Shown here: piece by piece, positions 24,501-35,226 of the stretch | Position numbering within the stretch: the first letter of the stretch is position 1 | How the letters are laid out: each line of letters opens with the position of its first letter | Assembly (NCBI RefSeq): GCF_937616625.2 | Contig: NC_065570.1 | Location: 26,126,046 to 26,190,045 of the forward strand | DNA: 64,000 nucleotides | Direction of reading: 5' to 3' | Source of the DNA: Mercurialis annua | Lineage: Eukaryota; Streptophyta; Magnoliopsida; Malpighiales; Euphorbiaceae | Notes under the pieces: generated by a model | Told to the model about the DNA's origin: nothing | Databases searched by the model: none | Seen by the model: only the letters and a program-made list of their open reading frames with translations | Made by a program: the position numbers and the translations under genes

Positions 24501-25088
24501 ACATTTGTCCTCGAATATAAAATTTTAGCCACGTACCTGGAGTAAACAAATACGGATACTTCTGCCTTATATCCTCTTTTGTTTCCCAAATGCATTCTTA
24601 TATGGATTGACTCCTCCAAAGAACTTTCACATTTGGAATCTTCTTTGTCTGCAGTTGTCGTATTAGCGTATCAATGATCTGCACTGGTTATTCTTCGTAA
24701 GCTAGTTCCTCGCTTACGTCCACTACTTGTGGTTGAACTACTCGAGAGGGATCACACACATATTTCTGAAGCATGGAAATATGGAAAACTTGATGAACTT
24801 GCGACATCTCTGGTGGCAAGTCTAGCTTGTAGGCAACTGAGCCTATGTGCTCTACGATCTGATAGGGTATGACGTATCTCAAAGCCAACTTTCCCTTCTT
24901 TCCAAAACGAATCACTCCGTTCACTGGTGATACTTTGAGAAAAATGAAATCTCCGATTTGAAACTCGATGTCTTTCCTCTTGGGATCCGCATAGCTCTTC
25001 TGTCGACTGAATACGTGTTCAGACGTTGCTTTATCAACGGTACTTGCTCGGACGTAATCTAGATAATCTCCGCTCCAGTTAGCTTTCT
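24501..25088 (-). pseudogene. B integrase C-terminal part and chromodomain-like tail
   Basis: The frame 24688-24924 shows RFGKKGKLALRYVIPYQIV, GSVAYKLDLPPEMSQVHQVF and HISMLQKYV. Beyond the stop, WETKEDIRQKYPYLF appears in the downstream sequence, the typical chromodomain-like end. An in-frame stop lies within this tail. The piece between 24925 and 25088 is frameshifted relative to the core. Confidence 0.82.
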
Positions 25089-25852
25089 TTCTCCGACTTC
25101 ATCCTAACAGATAGGGGATCGACACTTTCGCCCGTAAAAGCTTCGTACGGAGCCATCTCGAAGCTCGAGTGGTAACTGTTGTTGTAGGCGAATTTGAATA
25201 ACGGTAGATACGTGTCCCAACTACCTCCGAAGTCTAATACGCATAGTCGGAGCATATTTTTTAACGTTTGAATCGTCCGTTCAGACTAGCCGTCTGTCTG
25301 AGGATGAAACACTGTGCTGAAGTTTAATCGCGTTCCTAACGCTTCTTGTAAACTCTTCCATAAATGAGAGGTAAATATGGAACCTCTGTCTGAAACGATT
25401 GATACTGGTACCCTGTGTAGACTTACGATCTTATCGATGTATTCTTGAGCTAACTTTGCTGCTGAATACGTCGTCTTGATAGAAATACAGTGCGCTGACT
25501 TCGTCAGACGATCTACGATTACGCAAATGGAGTCAAAACCTTTCTGCGTTTTAGGCAATCCAACTACAAAATCCATCGTGATTTTCTCCCACTTCCAATC
25601 TGGAATGGGTAATGGCTGAAGAAATCCGTAGGGTCGCTGATGCTCTAACTTAACTTGCTGACAAGTCGGACATTTTGCTACAAATTCTGCGATATCTTTC
25701 TTCATTCCACTCCACCAATACGTCGTCTTGATATCATGGTACATTTTCGTGGAACCAGGATGAACGCTATAAATCGTTCCATGCGTCTCTTCTATGATTT
25801 GGTGTCTTAGGTTTTCCATATCTGGTACACTCAATCGATTGCCATTTTTCAA
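25089..25852 (-). pseudogene. B integrase core with stop before the catalytic Glu
   Basis: HHCC region: HPGSTKMYHDI and CPTCQQVKLEHQ. Catalytic segments: WKWEKITMDFVVGLP (first Asp), VDRLTKSAH and IVSDRGSIFTSHLWKSL (second Asp), then HPQTDG followed by a TAG at about 25285-25287. The stop sits two codons before the expected Glu of DD35E. Beyond it the frame continues with SERTIQTLKNMLR, DFGGSWDTYLP and FAYNNSYHSS, so the rest of the protein is still recognisable. Confidence 0.88.
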
Positions 25853-25876
25853 TATTCTGTTGACAATACTGAAATC

Positions 25877-26480
25877 TTATCTCTTTCCTTGCTGCACTTC
25901 CTCAATTAGATTATTTAATTTAGGGTCGTCTACTTGCAATTCTTTGATTCGATCTATCAACGTCGATCGTATAGTTAGCTGAGCCATAAGGTTTCCAAGA
26001 GATGAAACTTCGAACTTAACTCCTTGGCTAAAAACGTGTGAATTTCTCTGACTAACGGCCGCCGCCATGTCGTTGCAATATGCGCGAGACTTCCTGTTGA
26101 CTTTCTGCTTAAAGCATCCGCCACGACGCTATCCTTGCCCGGATGGTATTGTATTGTACAATCGTAATCTATCAATAACTCCATCCATCTCCTCTGTCTG
26201 AGGTTCAACTCTCGTTGATCGAAAATATACATTAAGCTCTTGTGATCTGTAAATATTTCGCACGTTGCGCCGTACAAATAGTGTCTCCAAATCTTCAGCG
26301 CGAAAATCACTGCTGCTAATTCTAGATCATGCGTTGGATAGTTCATCTCATGTTTTTTAAGCTGTCGCGAGGCGTACCCAATTACTCGACCATATTGCAT
26401 TAGGACACATCCTAATCCAACTCTTGATGCATCACAATAAACTATGAATCCTTCCGTCCCTTCTGGTAGTGTTAAGACTG
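25877..26480 (-). pseudogene. B RNase H
   Basis: The frame to 26400 reads [73 protein letters not shown] and [13 protein letters not shown], a complete Gypsy RNase H core. The preceding codons (26401-26480, encoding the APVLTLP...VYCDAS region) run into the C insertion at 26481-26485. The linker to integrase (25853-26068) is in a shifted frame. Confidence 0.9.
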
Positions 26481-27393
26481 GTGCCTGTAATACCCCAAAA
26501 TATTTAAGTATTTAATTGGACCGTGTGTTCAGTTCTGATTCGCCAGGGTGGCGATATCGGAAATAATTTCCAAGAAATTAAGGTAAATAAGTTTTTAGTA
26601 GATCGGTCTTTGGAAATTAATTATGCGAAATTTAATATTATATTCCAATTCTAAAGTTGGAATTTAAGTTAAAAGGAAAAATGTCAAGAAAAGTCCCAAA
26701 TTAGAGTTTAGGGACTAAAGTGGTAATTTAACCATGTAAATTCCAAAATGAAAATTATTTCGCCAAGGTCCGCGAAATGTTTATAATATATGTGGTAAAA
26801 GTTTCGGGTCAATCGGAGACCTTTTAAAATTTGGACGCGGATGCGTTTTGGACTAAATTACAATTTTTGAAAAGTTTAACGGCTAAAGTGTAAATTACCA
26901 AATTAAAACTCGAGAATAGTAATTAAAAGATTATTGACGGAAGACAATAATTTTGAGTTAGTATTATTTATATTCATATAAATAATACGTGAGTAATCGA
27001 GTTAAAAAGGATAATTTAACCATTTAGTTAAATTAGAAAGTTTAAAAGAGAAATGATTTCAGTTAAAGAGTTAAAGGACCAAATTGAATAATTAGCCAAA
27101 TATATATGAATCATTTGAAGAAGCTGGAATCATGCAGAGAAGAGGAAAGAAAGAAATGGTTCAGAGAAAGGAAAAACGACGATCGATTACGATCCGTCGC
27201 GGTTTCGCCGTTTCTCGTCCAAATCGAGCGTTCTTTATATCGATTCGTTCAGAATTCGATTCTCTATCATCGTTAAGCTTCAAATCGAGGTAAATCGGAT
27301 AAGTAACTGACTCATCGACGAGTTACTAGACCGACAAGTTGGAATAGCTAAAGGATCAATCGACGCATGGAGCTCGTGTTCATGGGAACTTTA

Positions 27394-29634
27394 TGTCACG
27401 ACCCAATCTCAAGGCCGAGACTGGCGCTAGGGAATGGGAGTGGTTGCTCCGAAACCCGTAGCAAGCCTAAAAATGTAAAACAATTTCTCGCGAAACATAA
27501 ACGTCATGCATGACATAAATAAACACGTGTCATGCAGAAGCACACATGCCAGGCACACATATCCTCTGGCAGTCACAATATATATATAACGCAGCAAGCG
27601 TGAAACGTTTAAAACTTTAAAACGTTAAAGTTATATTTACAGAAAACTACACATACAAACTGACTTACAAAACACTTAACTACTGCAGCTCTAAGAGTAA
27701 AGTACTGTTTCTTTACATACTCAAAAATACAGACTTCTGGAAGTAGGATAGAAGTCCGTTGCTTCAAAGCGTCTTTATCCTGAAAGGAAATCTGTGAGGG
27801 GTCAGTATATTGGGATATACTGAGTGAGTTCATACATTTACTAATAAGTATTCAAATAAAACATAAAATCGTAATCAATCATATGCAGCCAAGTACAAGA
27901 TCCGATTGAAACCCTAATCCTCAAATATGTTAACCGTATATACTCAGAGGAAGACTTATCCAATAGTCCGACCCGGGAGTATTCACACTCTACCACGTCA
28001 GTCGCGACAATTCTCTTAATCCCAGTGGTGGGTCTAACCCACTAGATACGGGGCTCAGGTTACACTGTAACCGAGTTCACTCTCGTATCACAATCATACA
28101 TCTACCTTCAGAATTCATGTACTTAATCGTATTCACAGCTGTATCAAATCAAAACTGGTGATCACACAGTCCTATTGCCGCTCAATAGGTAGCACGTTCC
28201 ATCAGATCAATACTGGTTTCAAATCAAGCATATGTGCAACTCACTTAAAGATTTAATATATAAATCATGCAATTCAAATAGAAAGCAATATAAAATAGTT
28301 GCTTGAATAAATACTTCAAAAGCAAATCGTATAAACTCACTGAAAACGCTTATCCAAAAATACGTCGGGGCTTTAGAACGTCAAGCTTCCCGAGCTCCTG
28401 GTCCAGCTCCTTCTTGCCTCGCTGGATCTAAAACAATTTCAAAACATTTGACTCACATCAGAATCCTATTCTAAGATTGACTCTAGACTCGAGACTCGAC
28501 ACATTTTACTTTCATTAATCGTCGTGCTTCTCACGCATATCCCATTAAACGATATCAAACTCGTTTACGGATCGCAATTTACTTCTAATTCAATCTTCTT
28601 ATAACCTCATTAGGTTAACTACTATTCGATTTCCGATTCAATACGTGAATTCCATTAATTCAATCGAGGTACGAAGATTCAGGGTGCGAGAATCGGAGGG
28701 TGCACGCTCGTGCAGGGAGGTACACGTTCGTGTACCTTGGTACACGTTCGTGTACCATATGATGGTACACGTTCGTGTACCTTAGTACACGTTCGTGTAC
28801 CATTGATGGTACACGTTCGTGTACCACAAGTACACGATCGTGTACTGTCGTGCACGATCCCCCGGAATCGATTTCCGGGGTTTCCGACCTGCTATATACG
28901 TAAAAACGCTCCAAACTCAACCAAAACGCGTATTCTAAGCTCAAAACACTATATAACAATCTTAAACTCGATAAAACGATAAAATCGTTTCGTGGCCTAA
29001 AACTTTGAATCGATATAACTAAAAATATATTCGTTTAAACGATAAAACGTCAAGCTTACCGTGATTACCCGTCAAAATACGATCGTTTGGAGTTATAAAA
29101 CGTCGGAAACGGACGAGAAACGAAAACCGCGCGACGAACCGTACGTTATCGCCGTTTGAAACGAAGAAAGGAGATGAAGATGATGAAGGTTCTGTAACCT
29201 TCATCTGAAGGTATGAATTATATGTATAATGGCTAACTTGCCATTTGGTCCTTGAAACTTTTCAAAGCTTGCAATTTAATCCAAATCTAAATCAATTAAT
29301 CTTTCCATTAGTTCAAATACGTATTATTTATCTCCGAATAAATAATACTAACTTAAAATATAGATTTTCGTCGAAAATCCTCCAATTTCTATTTTCGGGC
29401 TTAATTGGCTAATTTGCACTTTAGCCCCTAAACTTTTCAAAATTTACAATTTAGCCCCAAAATATCTCCACATCCAACTTTTCAAATTTAATTCCTTAAA
29501 TCCCGCTAATTGACTCGTTAAATTTTTATTCTGAATTTCCGATATAATTAAATTAAATTCTCCTTAATTTAATTTATCGAAAATTTCGACACGTGGCACG
29601 ACTTAATTACCTTAAAATATTTTGGGGTATTACA
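27394..29634 (-). mobile_element. Solo LTR D in the C 5' LTR
   Basis: TGTCACGACCC at 27394 and GGGGTATTACA at 29634 are the two ends of a 2241-bp LTR read on the minus strand. The 5-bp duplication cttta (27389-27393 and 29635-29639) flanks it. No internal region is present, so it is a solo LTR formed by recombination between two LTRs. It is very similar to G and related to the B LTR. It has a G-box (29590-29595), palindrome array (28698-28857) and hairpin (28171-28189). Confidence 0.94.
28698..28857. repeat. Palindrome array GTACACGTTCGTGTAC in D
   Basis: About seven copies of ggtacacgttcgtgtacc or close variants (one with gtacacgatcgtgtac, a perfect palindrome) alternate with short spacers. 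G (44379-44583) has a longer version with two extra units, so the array changes length between copies. Confidence 0.92.
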
Positions 29635-30632
29635 CTTTATTACTATTATTATATGGAAAGCGGTCACTGTGAGTGGCAAATTTACTTTCGCGTATTATTA
29701 TTATAAAAGTTAATTTCATACAATATGAATATTATTGTCAATATATCGCATGAAGATGATTCGTTCGTATAAGGTATTATGTTTGATGAAATTGATTATA
29801 TGAATGCTGTTATATTCGTTGTTTTGAAGATGAGTGTCTAGTGTGCGGTCCGAAGAGACCAACTACCTATTGGGTGTCAATAGGCTGCGTGATCATTAGT
29901 GACTCACTCTAGAGTGCCTGACTTTGTGATTAAGATTTAATATATTTATGTATGATATGATACGAATACAATACGAGGGTGAACTAGGTTACGGTGTAAC
30001 CTAAGCCCCGTATCTAGTGGGTTGGATCCACCAGTGGGTTGGACCCACCAGTGAGTTTGACTCACACTTTAAAATTCGATACGAGAGAGCACTCGGCTAT
30101 GGTGTAGTTTGGAGTCCCCGTATCTAGTGAGTTTGACTCACACATTGAAATTAAAAATGTTTGTTATCCACTTATGTTATTAATTTATATACGTATTAAG
30201 CATGCAATGCTATATTTTGATAATACCATGAGTAACTTGCAAACTCACTCAGTATTTTCCCAAACACTGACCCCTCACTTTGATGTTTTCAGGTATTAGA
30301 AGTCGGATCAGACAAGCCATCTCCATTGTGCCAGACGTCATTGGACTTGCACAAGTATGAGTTCCTAGAGCTGCAGTAGTCAGTAGTTGTCAGTATTAGA
30401 TGGACGCTTTAACTTCAAATGATATTTTATATTGTAAACTCTGATATGATACTTTAATATCTATAAGTATACTATTTAAATGAGTTCTTCCGAATATGTT
30501 TTAATATATATTATATATTATACTTTTATTTGCGAAAAAATTTAGTGGTTTCAGGCTTGCTACGGGTTTCGGAGCTACCACTCCCATTCCCTAGCGCCGA
30601 TCTCGGCTTAATAAATTGGCTCGTGACAATTG

Positions 30633-30644
30633 TGATATCAGAGC
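30633..30644 (+). promoter_or_regulatory. C primer binding site
   Basis: TGATATCAGAGC starts 4 nt after the LTR end at 30628 and differs by one base from the canonical TGGTATCAGAGC. It is followed by agttggtccagttacc, shared with F just after its own PBS. Confidence 0.88.
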
Positions 30645-30820
30645 AGTTGGTCCAGTTACCTCTGCTAAGATGCGTTTGTCGGTTAAGTAACCTAGGAACT
30701 ACTGCAGCAATAGAATTGAGGTTTGTCTGATCCAAGTCGTTAGTATGATTTGCTTTGTGATAAGCACGATAAATTGATTTGTGAAATACTTATTTATTTC
30801 TTGTGACACGTATATACGAG

Positions 30821-31867
30821 TGTTTGCACCAAAATTAAAAATATGGCCAAAAGGCCATAAAAGCCCATATTCTTTTAAAAGATAGGAAAAAGCTACCGTG
30901 TATAATTGGCTAAGATTTGACCAAAGATATTTCAGAGGTTTATTTCAGAGGTTTTGACCAAGATTTGACGAAAGATAATTTCAGAGGTTTATTTCAGAGG
31001 TTTTGGCTAAGATTTGACCAAAGATAATTTCAGAGGTTTATTTTAAGAGGTTGATTAGTTTGACTCCAGAAGTTGATTTCCACAGGTTAATTTCTAGAGG
31101 TTAATTTCTAGAGGTTGATTTCCAGAGGTCGGCTCCAGGAGTTAATTTCTAGAAGTTGACTACTCCAGAAGTTTAATTTCAGAAGTTAATTTCCAGAAGT
31201 TAATTCCAAAGGTTGACTCAATCTATTTCAGAGGTTGATTTTAGATGATTGGTTTCAGAGGTTGATTCCAGAAGTTGACGAGTTATTCCTAGAAGTTTCA
31301 AAAGGCCTAAGTCCATTTTCAGAAGGTTAAGCTCATGTTCTAAATGGCCATTAAATTATGTTTTAAATGGCCCATAAGCCCAAGAAGGTTATTTTCAGAA
31401 GATTAGAAGTCAAAAAGCACGAGCAGAAGCAACAAGACACGATTGGCAGTTTTTGAAGGTGGAAAAGAACGTGTGCAGTTGAAAGATGAAGCAACAGTTT
31501 TCAAGTGATAAAGTCTATAAATAGGACAAGAGCAGGAAGAGAAAACCCCCGATCAAATCCAACAAAAACCAGCCCAAAGGCAAAAACACTCAACACTTAG
31601 CATTCTCAGTTTTCTTCAATCAGTAAAGAACTTTACGATTGAACTTTTGCAATTTCTACTCAAACACTTGTATTTTCATTTCATTCAATTAGTAAACACA
31701 TTTACAATTGGATTCTTTGTTTTAGCATCACTTGATTGGAGTACTTGTTATAAGGTTAACCAAACCCCAATCGCTCGTTTAAGAAGTTAAGTTACATTTT
31801 GGAATCCGCTTCCTGGCACGCCCGCATTTCACACGCTTGTTGTTACAAACGCAAAACGCCAGTAACA
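30821..31867 (+). repeat. E 5' LTR
   Basis: It starts TGTTTGCACC and ends CGCCAGTAACA. It contains many agaggttgatttcagag-type words (30930-31290) like the minisatellite in the 3' non-coding part. A clear TATAAATA lies at 31516-31523. Confidence 0.95.
31516..31523 (+). promoter_or_regulatory. TATA box of E 5' LTR
   Basis: TATAAATA in the context tctataaatagg fits a plant TATA box. The matching site in the 3' LTR (35922-35929) reads TATTAATA. Transcription would start about 30 bp downstream, leaving a long R/U5 up to 31867. Confidence 0.7.
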
Positions 31868-31869
31868 AT

Positions 31870-31890
31870 TTTTGGCACGCCCAGTGGGAC
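31870..31890 (+). promoter_or_regulatory. E primer binding site
   Basis: TTTTGGCACGCCCAGTGGGAC follows the LTR end. Position and a TGG start fit a primer binding site other than initiator tRNA-Met. I did not identify the matching tRNA. Confidence 0.6.
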
Positions 31891-31900
31891 ATTAAGAGTT

Positions 31901-32155
31901 ATGCCTAGAACTCGAAGTGAGAAAGGAAAAGATGTTATTGTATCTCAGGATGCAGTGGATGATCCTACTTCTGCATATGTAGGACATGGAGACTATGTGG
32001 CTCACATGGTCAGAAACATCCAGAAAGAAAATTTACCTCTCCATGGAGAGGTGAGTGAAGATGTACCACGAGGTTTTGAAAGGCAACAACACCAACTCGG
32101 CGAAATTCTAAGCCGAGATTGGCGGAAGCCCTTGATATGGTGTCAAAGGCCATGA
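31901..32155 (+). pseudogene. E Gag-like N-terminal frame
   Basis: It starts at ATG 31901 (MPRTRSEKGKDVIVSQDAV), 11 nt after the primer binding site, and encodes a hydrophilic segment ending in GEILSR before running out of register at about 32117. The next frame takes over with LAEALDMVSKAMIEMKQ, indicating a 2-nt change (cgaga) at about 32115. Position after the PBS argues for gag. No zinc knuckle is seen. Confidence 0.65.
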
Positions 32156-33480
32156 TTGAGATGAAACAGACTCATGTCAGTTTCAACCATGCTCGGGCTG
32201 CTTTGAAACTGAAGCATGAAGTGATGGACAAGAAGCAGTTTGACATGGAACGCTACTTGGCGGAATTAATAGTTGCAGTGAAATTATCGTCCCCAAAGGA
32301 TGATGATGAATTGCCAGAGGCTGTTAACACGGCTAACCGACTCGGGGGGCAAACCTCTGGAAGAGTTCAAGAGATTGGAAGCACTAGTCATGTACAAATC
32401 TCGAACCCATCACCTCCTGAAGAAAGGCATGTACCACCTCATAAAAGAGATGAATTTGCTCAAGTTAACTCTTTTAAAATAAATAATCAAACTGGCCGAA
32501 ATTGCAAGCCGTTTCATAATGCAGGTGCTGTTAATCATCCTTCCATGGATGATCCAGAGGTTAATCAAAATTATGTCCAACCTCTGGACACAGGGGGCAA
32601 CTATTTTCCCCAAGGGAGGAACCAACCTCTACCACTCCAACCTCTAGCACGGCCAGTTGACATTGAGGCCATGAGAGAAGCACCCTCTGAAGAAAGGCCA
32701 TTTAATGCAGGTGCTGTTAATCATCCTTCCATGGATGATCTAGAGGATAGTAAAAATTATGTCCAACCTCTGGACACAGGGGGCAACTATTTTTCCCAGG
32801 GGAAGAACTCACCTCTGCCACCTCAACCTCTAACACGGCCACTTGACCTTGAGGCCGTAAGAGAAGCCGTTCATCCTTCCATGGATGATCCAGAGGTTAA
32901 TAAAAATTATGTCCAACCTCTGGACACAAGGGGCAATTATTTTCCCCAAGGGAGGAATCAACCTCTGCCACCCCAACCTCTAACACGGCCTCTTGACATG
33001 GAGGCCGTGAGAGAAGCCGTTCATCCTTACATGGATAATCTAGAGATTAATAAAAATTATGTCCAACCTCTGGGAAGAGGGGGAAATTATTTTCCCCAAC
33101 CTCTAGCACGGCCACTTGACATAGAAGCCGTGAGAGAAGTCATTCATCCTTACATAGATGATTCAGAGGTTAATGAAAATTATGATCAACCTCTAGGCTT
33201 AGGAGGCAACTATTTTCCCCATCTTATTGACAAGGGATCGGTAGTGAATATTAAACCATTCACCACTGCCACTAACATGGTGGAAATTTGCTACTATGAT
33301 TCCTATGTTGGCCCCATTCATTTTACTGGAAAAAATAGAAAAGGCCAACTAAAGAAAAATAAACCTCTAGAGATTCATCAAGAGGTTAAAAAGAAAGCAG
33401 AGAAAATATTAGAATCAACGGCTATTATTCCATACAACAAACCGTGCTCCTCCATCACTATTGAAGAAATTCATAGTTAA
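32119..33480 (+). CDS. E Gag-like protein with ~50-residue repeats
   Basis: This 453-residue frame is the longest open frame in the window. Residues 1-60 look helical and charged (MIEMKQTHVSFNHARAALKL). Residues 140-355 hold five repeats with HPSMDDPEVN, NYVQPLDTGGNYFPQG, PLPPQPLTRPLD and EAVREAV. The C-terminus has YDSYVGPIHFTGKNRKGQLK and a lysine-rich stretch. It probably continues the frame from 31901 after a 2-nt shift. No domain is recognised with certainty; position makes a Gag derivative the best guess. It is open throughout, unlike almost all other frames here, in keeping with the youth of E. Confidence 0.6.
   Translation: MAEALDMVSKAMIEMKQTHVSFNHARAALKLKHEVMDKKQFDMERYLAELIVAVKLSSPKDDDELPEAVNTANRLGGQTSGRVQEIGSTSHVQISNPSPPEERHVPPHKRDEFAQVNSFKINNQTGRNCKPFHNAGAVNHPSMDDPEVNQNYVQPLDTGGNYFPQGRNQPLPLQPLARPVDIEAMREAPSEERPFNAGAVNHPSMDDLEDSKNYVQPLDTGGNYFSQGKNSPLPPQPLTRPLDLEAVREAVHPSMDDPEVNKNYVQPLDTRGNYFPQGRNQPLPPQPLTRPLDMEAVREAVHPYMDNLEINKNYVQPLGRGGNYFPQPLARPLDIEAVREVIHPYIDDSEVNENYDQPLGLGGNYFPHLIDKGSVVNIKPFTTATNMVEICYYDSYVGPIHFTGKNRKGQLKKNKPLEIHQEVKKKAEKILESTAIIPYNKPCSSITIEEIHS
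32535..33190 (+). repeat. In-frame tandem repeats in E protein
   Basis: Units begin at about 32535, 32722, 32872, 33022 and 33145 with catccttccatggatgatc or a variant, giving spacings of 187, 150, 150 and 123 bp. All spacings except 187 are multiples of 3. The first, longer unit contains an extra insert (PSEERPFNAGAVN). The repeats keep the frame overall. Confidence 0.88.
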
Positions 33481-33612
33481 GCTCACCTCTGGTGAGTTTG
33501 TAGCAGCTGCATCTGCAATTTTGATGGAACGTATGCAGCATATTATGGAGGAGAGTAATTCGGCAGAGGTTCTTGATGCCGAAGTAACATTTCAAGAAGA
33601 TGAGCTAGTATG

Positions 33613-33794
33613 GAAATTGATTCTACCCCCCCTGATACTAAAGACAGAGAATATGAGAAATGGTCTACCAACTGGGAAGGACCATTCTTGGTCCACAAGG
33701 TGGTAACGCATACTGGCTATCAAGTCTAGAGGGTGAGCCTCATAAAAAATTCATCAATGAAAAATACTTGAAGAAGTACAATCCCACCATATGA
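33613..33794 (+). pseudogene. E Pol C-terminal remnant
   Basis: The frame reads DTKDREYEKWSTNWEGPFLV then HKVV. A one-base loss at about 33702 shifts the tail, which continues as AYWLSSLEGEPHKKFINEKY and LKKYNPTI with a stop at 33792-33794. This matches the C-terminal end of Tat-lineage Gypsy integrase/Pol by pattern. The rest of Pol is deleted. Confidence 0.7.
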
Positions 33795-34087
33795 CTTAAT
33801 GACTTTTAGCCATACATCTACTGGAGAATATGCAAGTGTGTTTTTAGAAATGTCATTACATGAGTTGTAACAATGGCTTTTAGCCAAATGTATCATCAAA
33901 GTCTTAAAAGTTTGGCTGTTTTGGCTAAACCAATACATTTTCATTAATTTCCATTTTGACACAAGTTGTAATGTAATGGCTTTTAGCCATTTTTATAATT
34001 AAAGTTCTAGGAGTTTAGCTATCTTGGCTAAACTAGTATTTTCATTTTCTTAGTTGTAATTTAATGGCCTCTAGCCATTCTTCTAAA

Positions 34088-34645
34088 AAATAATTAATTT
34101 CAGAGGTTAATTTCAGAAGTTGACTCTAGAGGTTGAATCCAGAAGTTAATTTCAGAAGTTGACTCGAGAGGTTGACTCTAGAGATTTGGCCAGAGGTTGA
34201 ATCTAAAGTTTTGGTTGACTCTAGAAGTTTGGCCATAAGTTGATTCTAGAGGTTGACTCTATAATTGGCGAGGTTGATTCTATAGGTTTACTCTAGAAGT
34301 TTGGCCAGAGGTTGACTCTAGAAGTTTGGCCAGAGGTTAATTTTAGAGGTTGACTCTAGAAGTTTGGCCAGAGGTTGATTCTAGAGGTTGACTCTATAAT
34401 TGGCGAGGTTGATTCTAGAGGTTGACTCTAGAAGTTTGGCCAGAGGTTGACTCTAGAAGTTTGGCCAGAGGTTGATTTTAGAGGTTGACTCTAGAAGTTT
34501 GGCCAGAGGTTGACTCTAGAGGTTTGGCCAGAGGTTGATTCTAGAAGTTTGGCCAGAGGTTGACTCTAGAAGTTTGGCCAGAGGTTGATTCTAGAGGTTG
34601 ACTTTAGAGGTTTGGCCAGAGATTGATTTTAGAGGTTGGCCAAGA
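34088..34645 (+). repeat. Minisatellite AGAGGTTGACTCTAGAAGTTTGGCC in E
   Basis: About 550 bp consist of variants of ccagaggttgactctagaag and tttgg in irregular order, with occasional ataattggcgaggttgattc inserts. The core agaggttga is also dispersed through both E LTRs. No coding sequence is present. Confidence 0.9.
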
Positions 34646-34688
34646 TGTTCAGAAACATATTAATGAAAGTAAGATTAAAAAAAAAAAA

Positions 34689-35015
34689 TTACCGCTGATT
34701 TTAGAGCCACTGTGTATAAAGATTGCAAGCTGCTGGGCGAAGCTTTGGCTGGGTTTGCTGGCGAGATATTTGCTGTAGCAGCTGGGCGATGGCGAGCAAC
34801 CTGCTGCCGCTGACGGAAGCAAAGGAGAACCACGCTACTGCTGTTGGGTCGCCAGAATCGCCGCACGTCATGGGAGATGTGTTGTGGATGGCGTGAAGGC
34901 TGCCGTTGGAGCTGGGTGAGAAGAGCTGGAGGTTGTCGATGCCGCTGTAAAGCTTGGCGAGCGCGGGCTGCTGACTGCCGGCAACGTGGTGGTAGCCGGA
35001 GGTTGGTGGATTTTA
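34689..35015 (-). other. GC-rich segment in E, possible captured host fragment
   Basis: About 330 bp stand out as GC-rich between AT-rich neighbours, with many ctg/gccg words. The minus strand has a short frame (34675-34866) with RQRQQVARHRPAATANISPA. Codon-like composition and abrupt edges suggest a captured piece of a host gene or its leader, but no domain is recognisable. Confidence 0.4.
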
Positions 35016-35213
35016 TTTAACTAAGCTAGACAAATCTTGGGGATCAATGCTTGGTGGATTGAGAAGAAAAATGATTTTAAATTTTTGGGAATTAGGGTTT
35101 GCTTGAGGTTTTGGAGAAGGAGTGAAATTCTCTTGACCTTCTAAAATCTCTAAAAGAAAATAATTTTGGCTTAAAGAAAATATATAAATGGCTTTATTCC
35201 TAAAAAGCCAATT

Positions 35214-35226
35214 ATATAGGGGGCAT
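35214..35226 (+). promoter_or_regulatory. E polypurine tract
   Basis: The run tatagggggcat precedes the 3' LTR start TGTTTGCACC at 35227. It is short but correctly placed. Confidence 0.7.

Larger units (their letters stand above)
26486..30628 (+). repeat. C 5' LTR (interrupted by D)
   Basis: It starts TGTAATACCCCAAAATATTT at 26486 and ends GGCTCGTGACA at 30628, with D inserted at 27394-29634. The first part matches 40274-41179 and the second matches 41180-42151. The conserved hairpin CCTATTG-ggtgt-CAATAGG lies at 29866-29884. The shared LTR tail covers about 30549-30628. The G-box position has decayed to ccgtgtg. Confidence 0.92.

Noticed and set aside
34675..34866. 63-residue minus-strand frame as a host gene
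   Set aside because: Too short and without a domain or splice context; kept only as a possible captured fragment.
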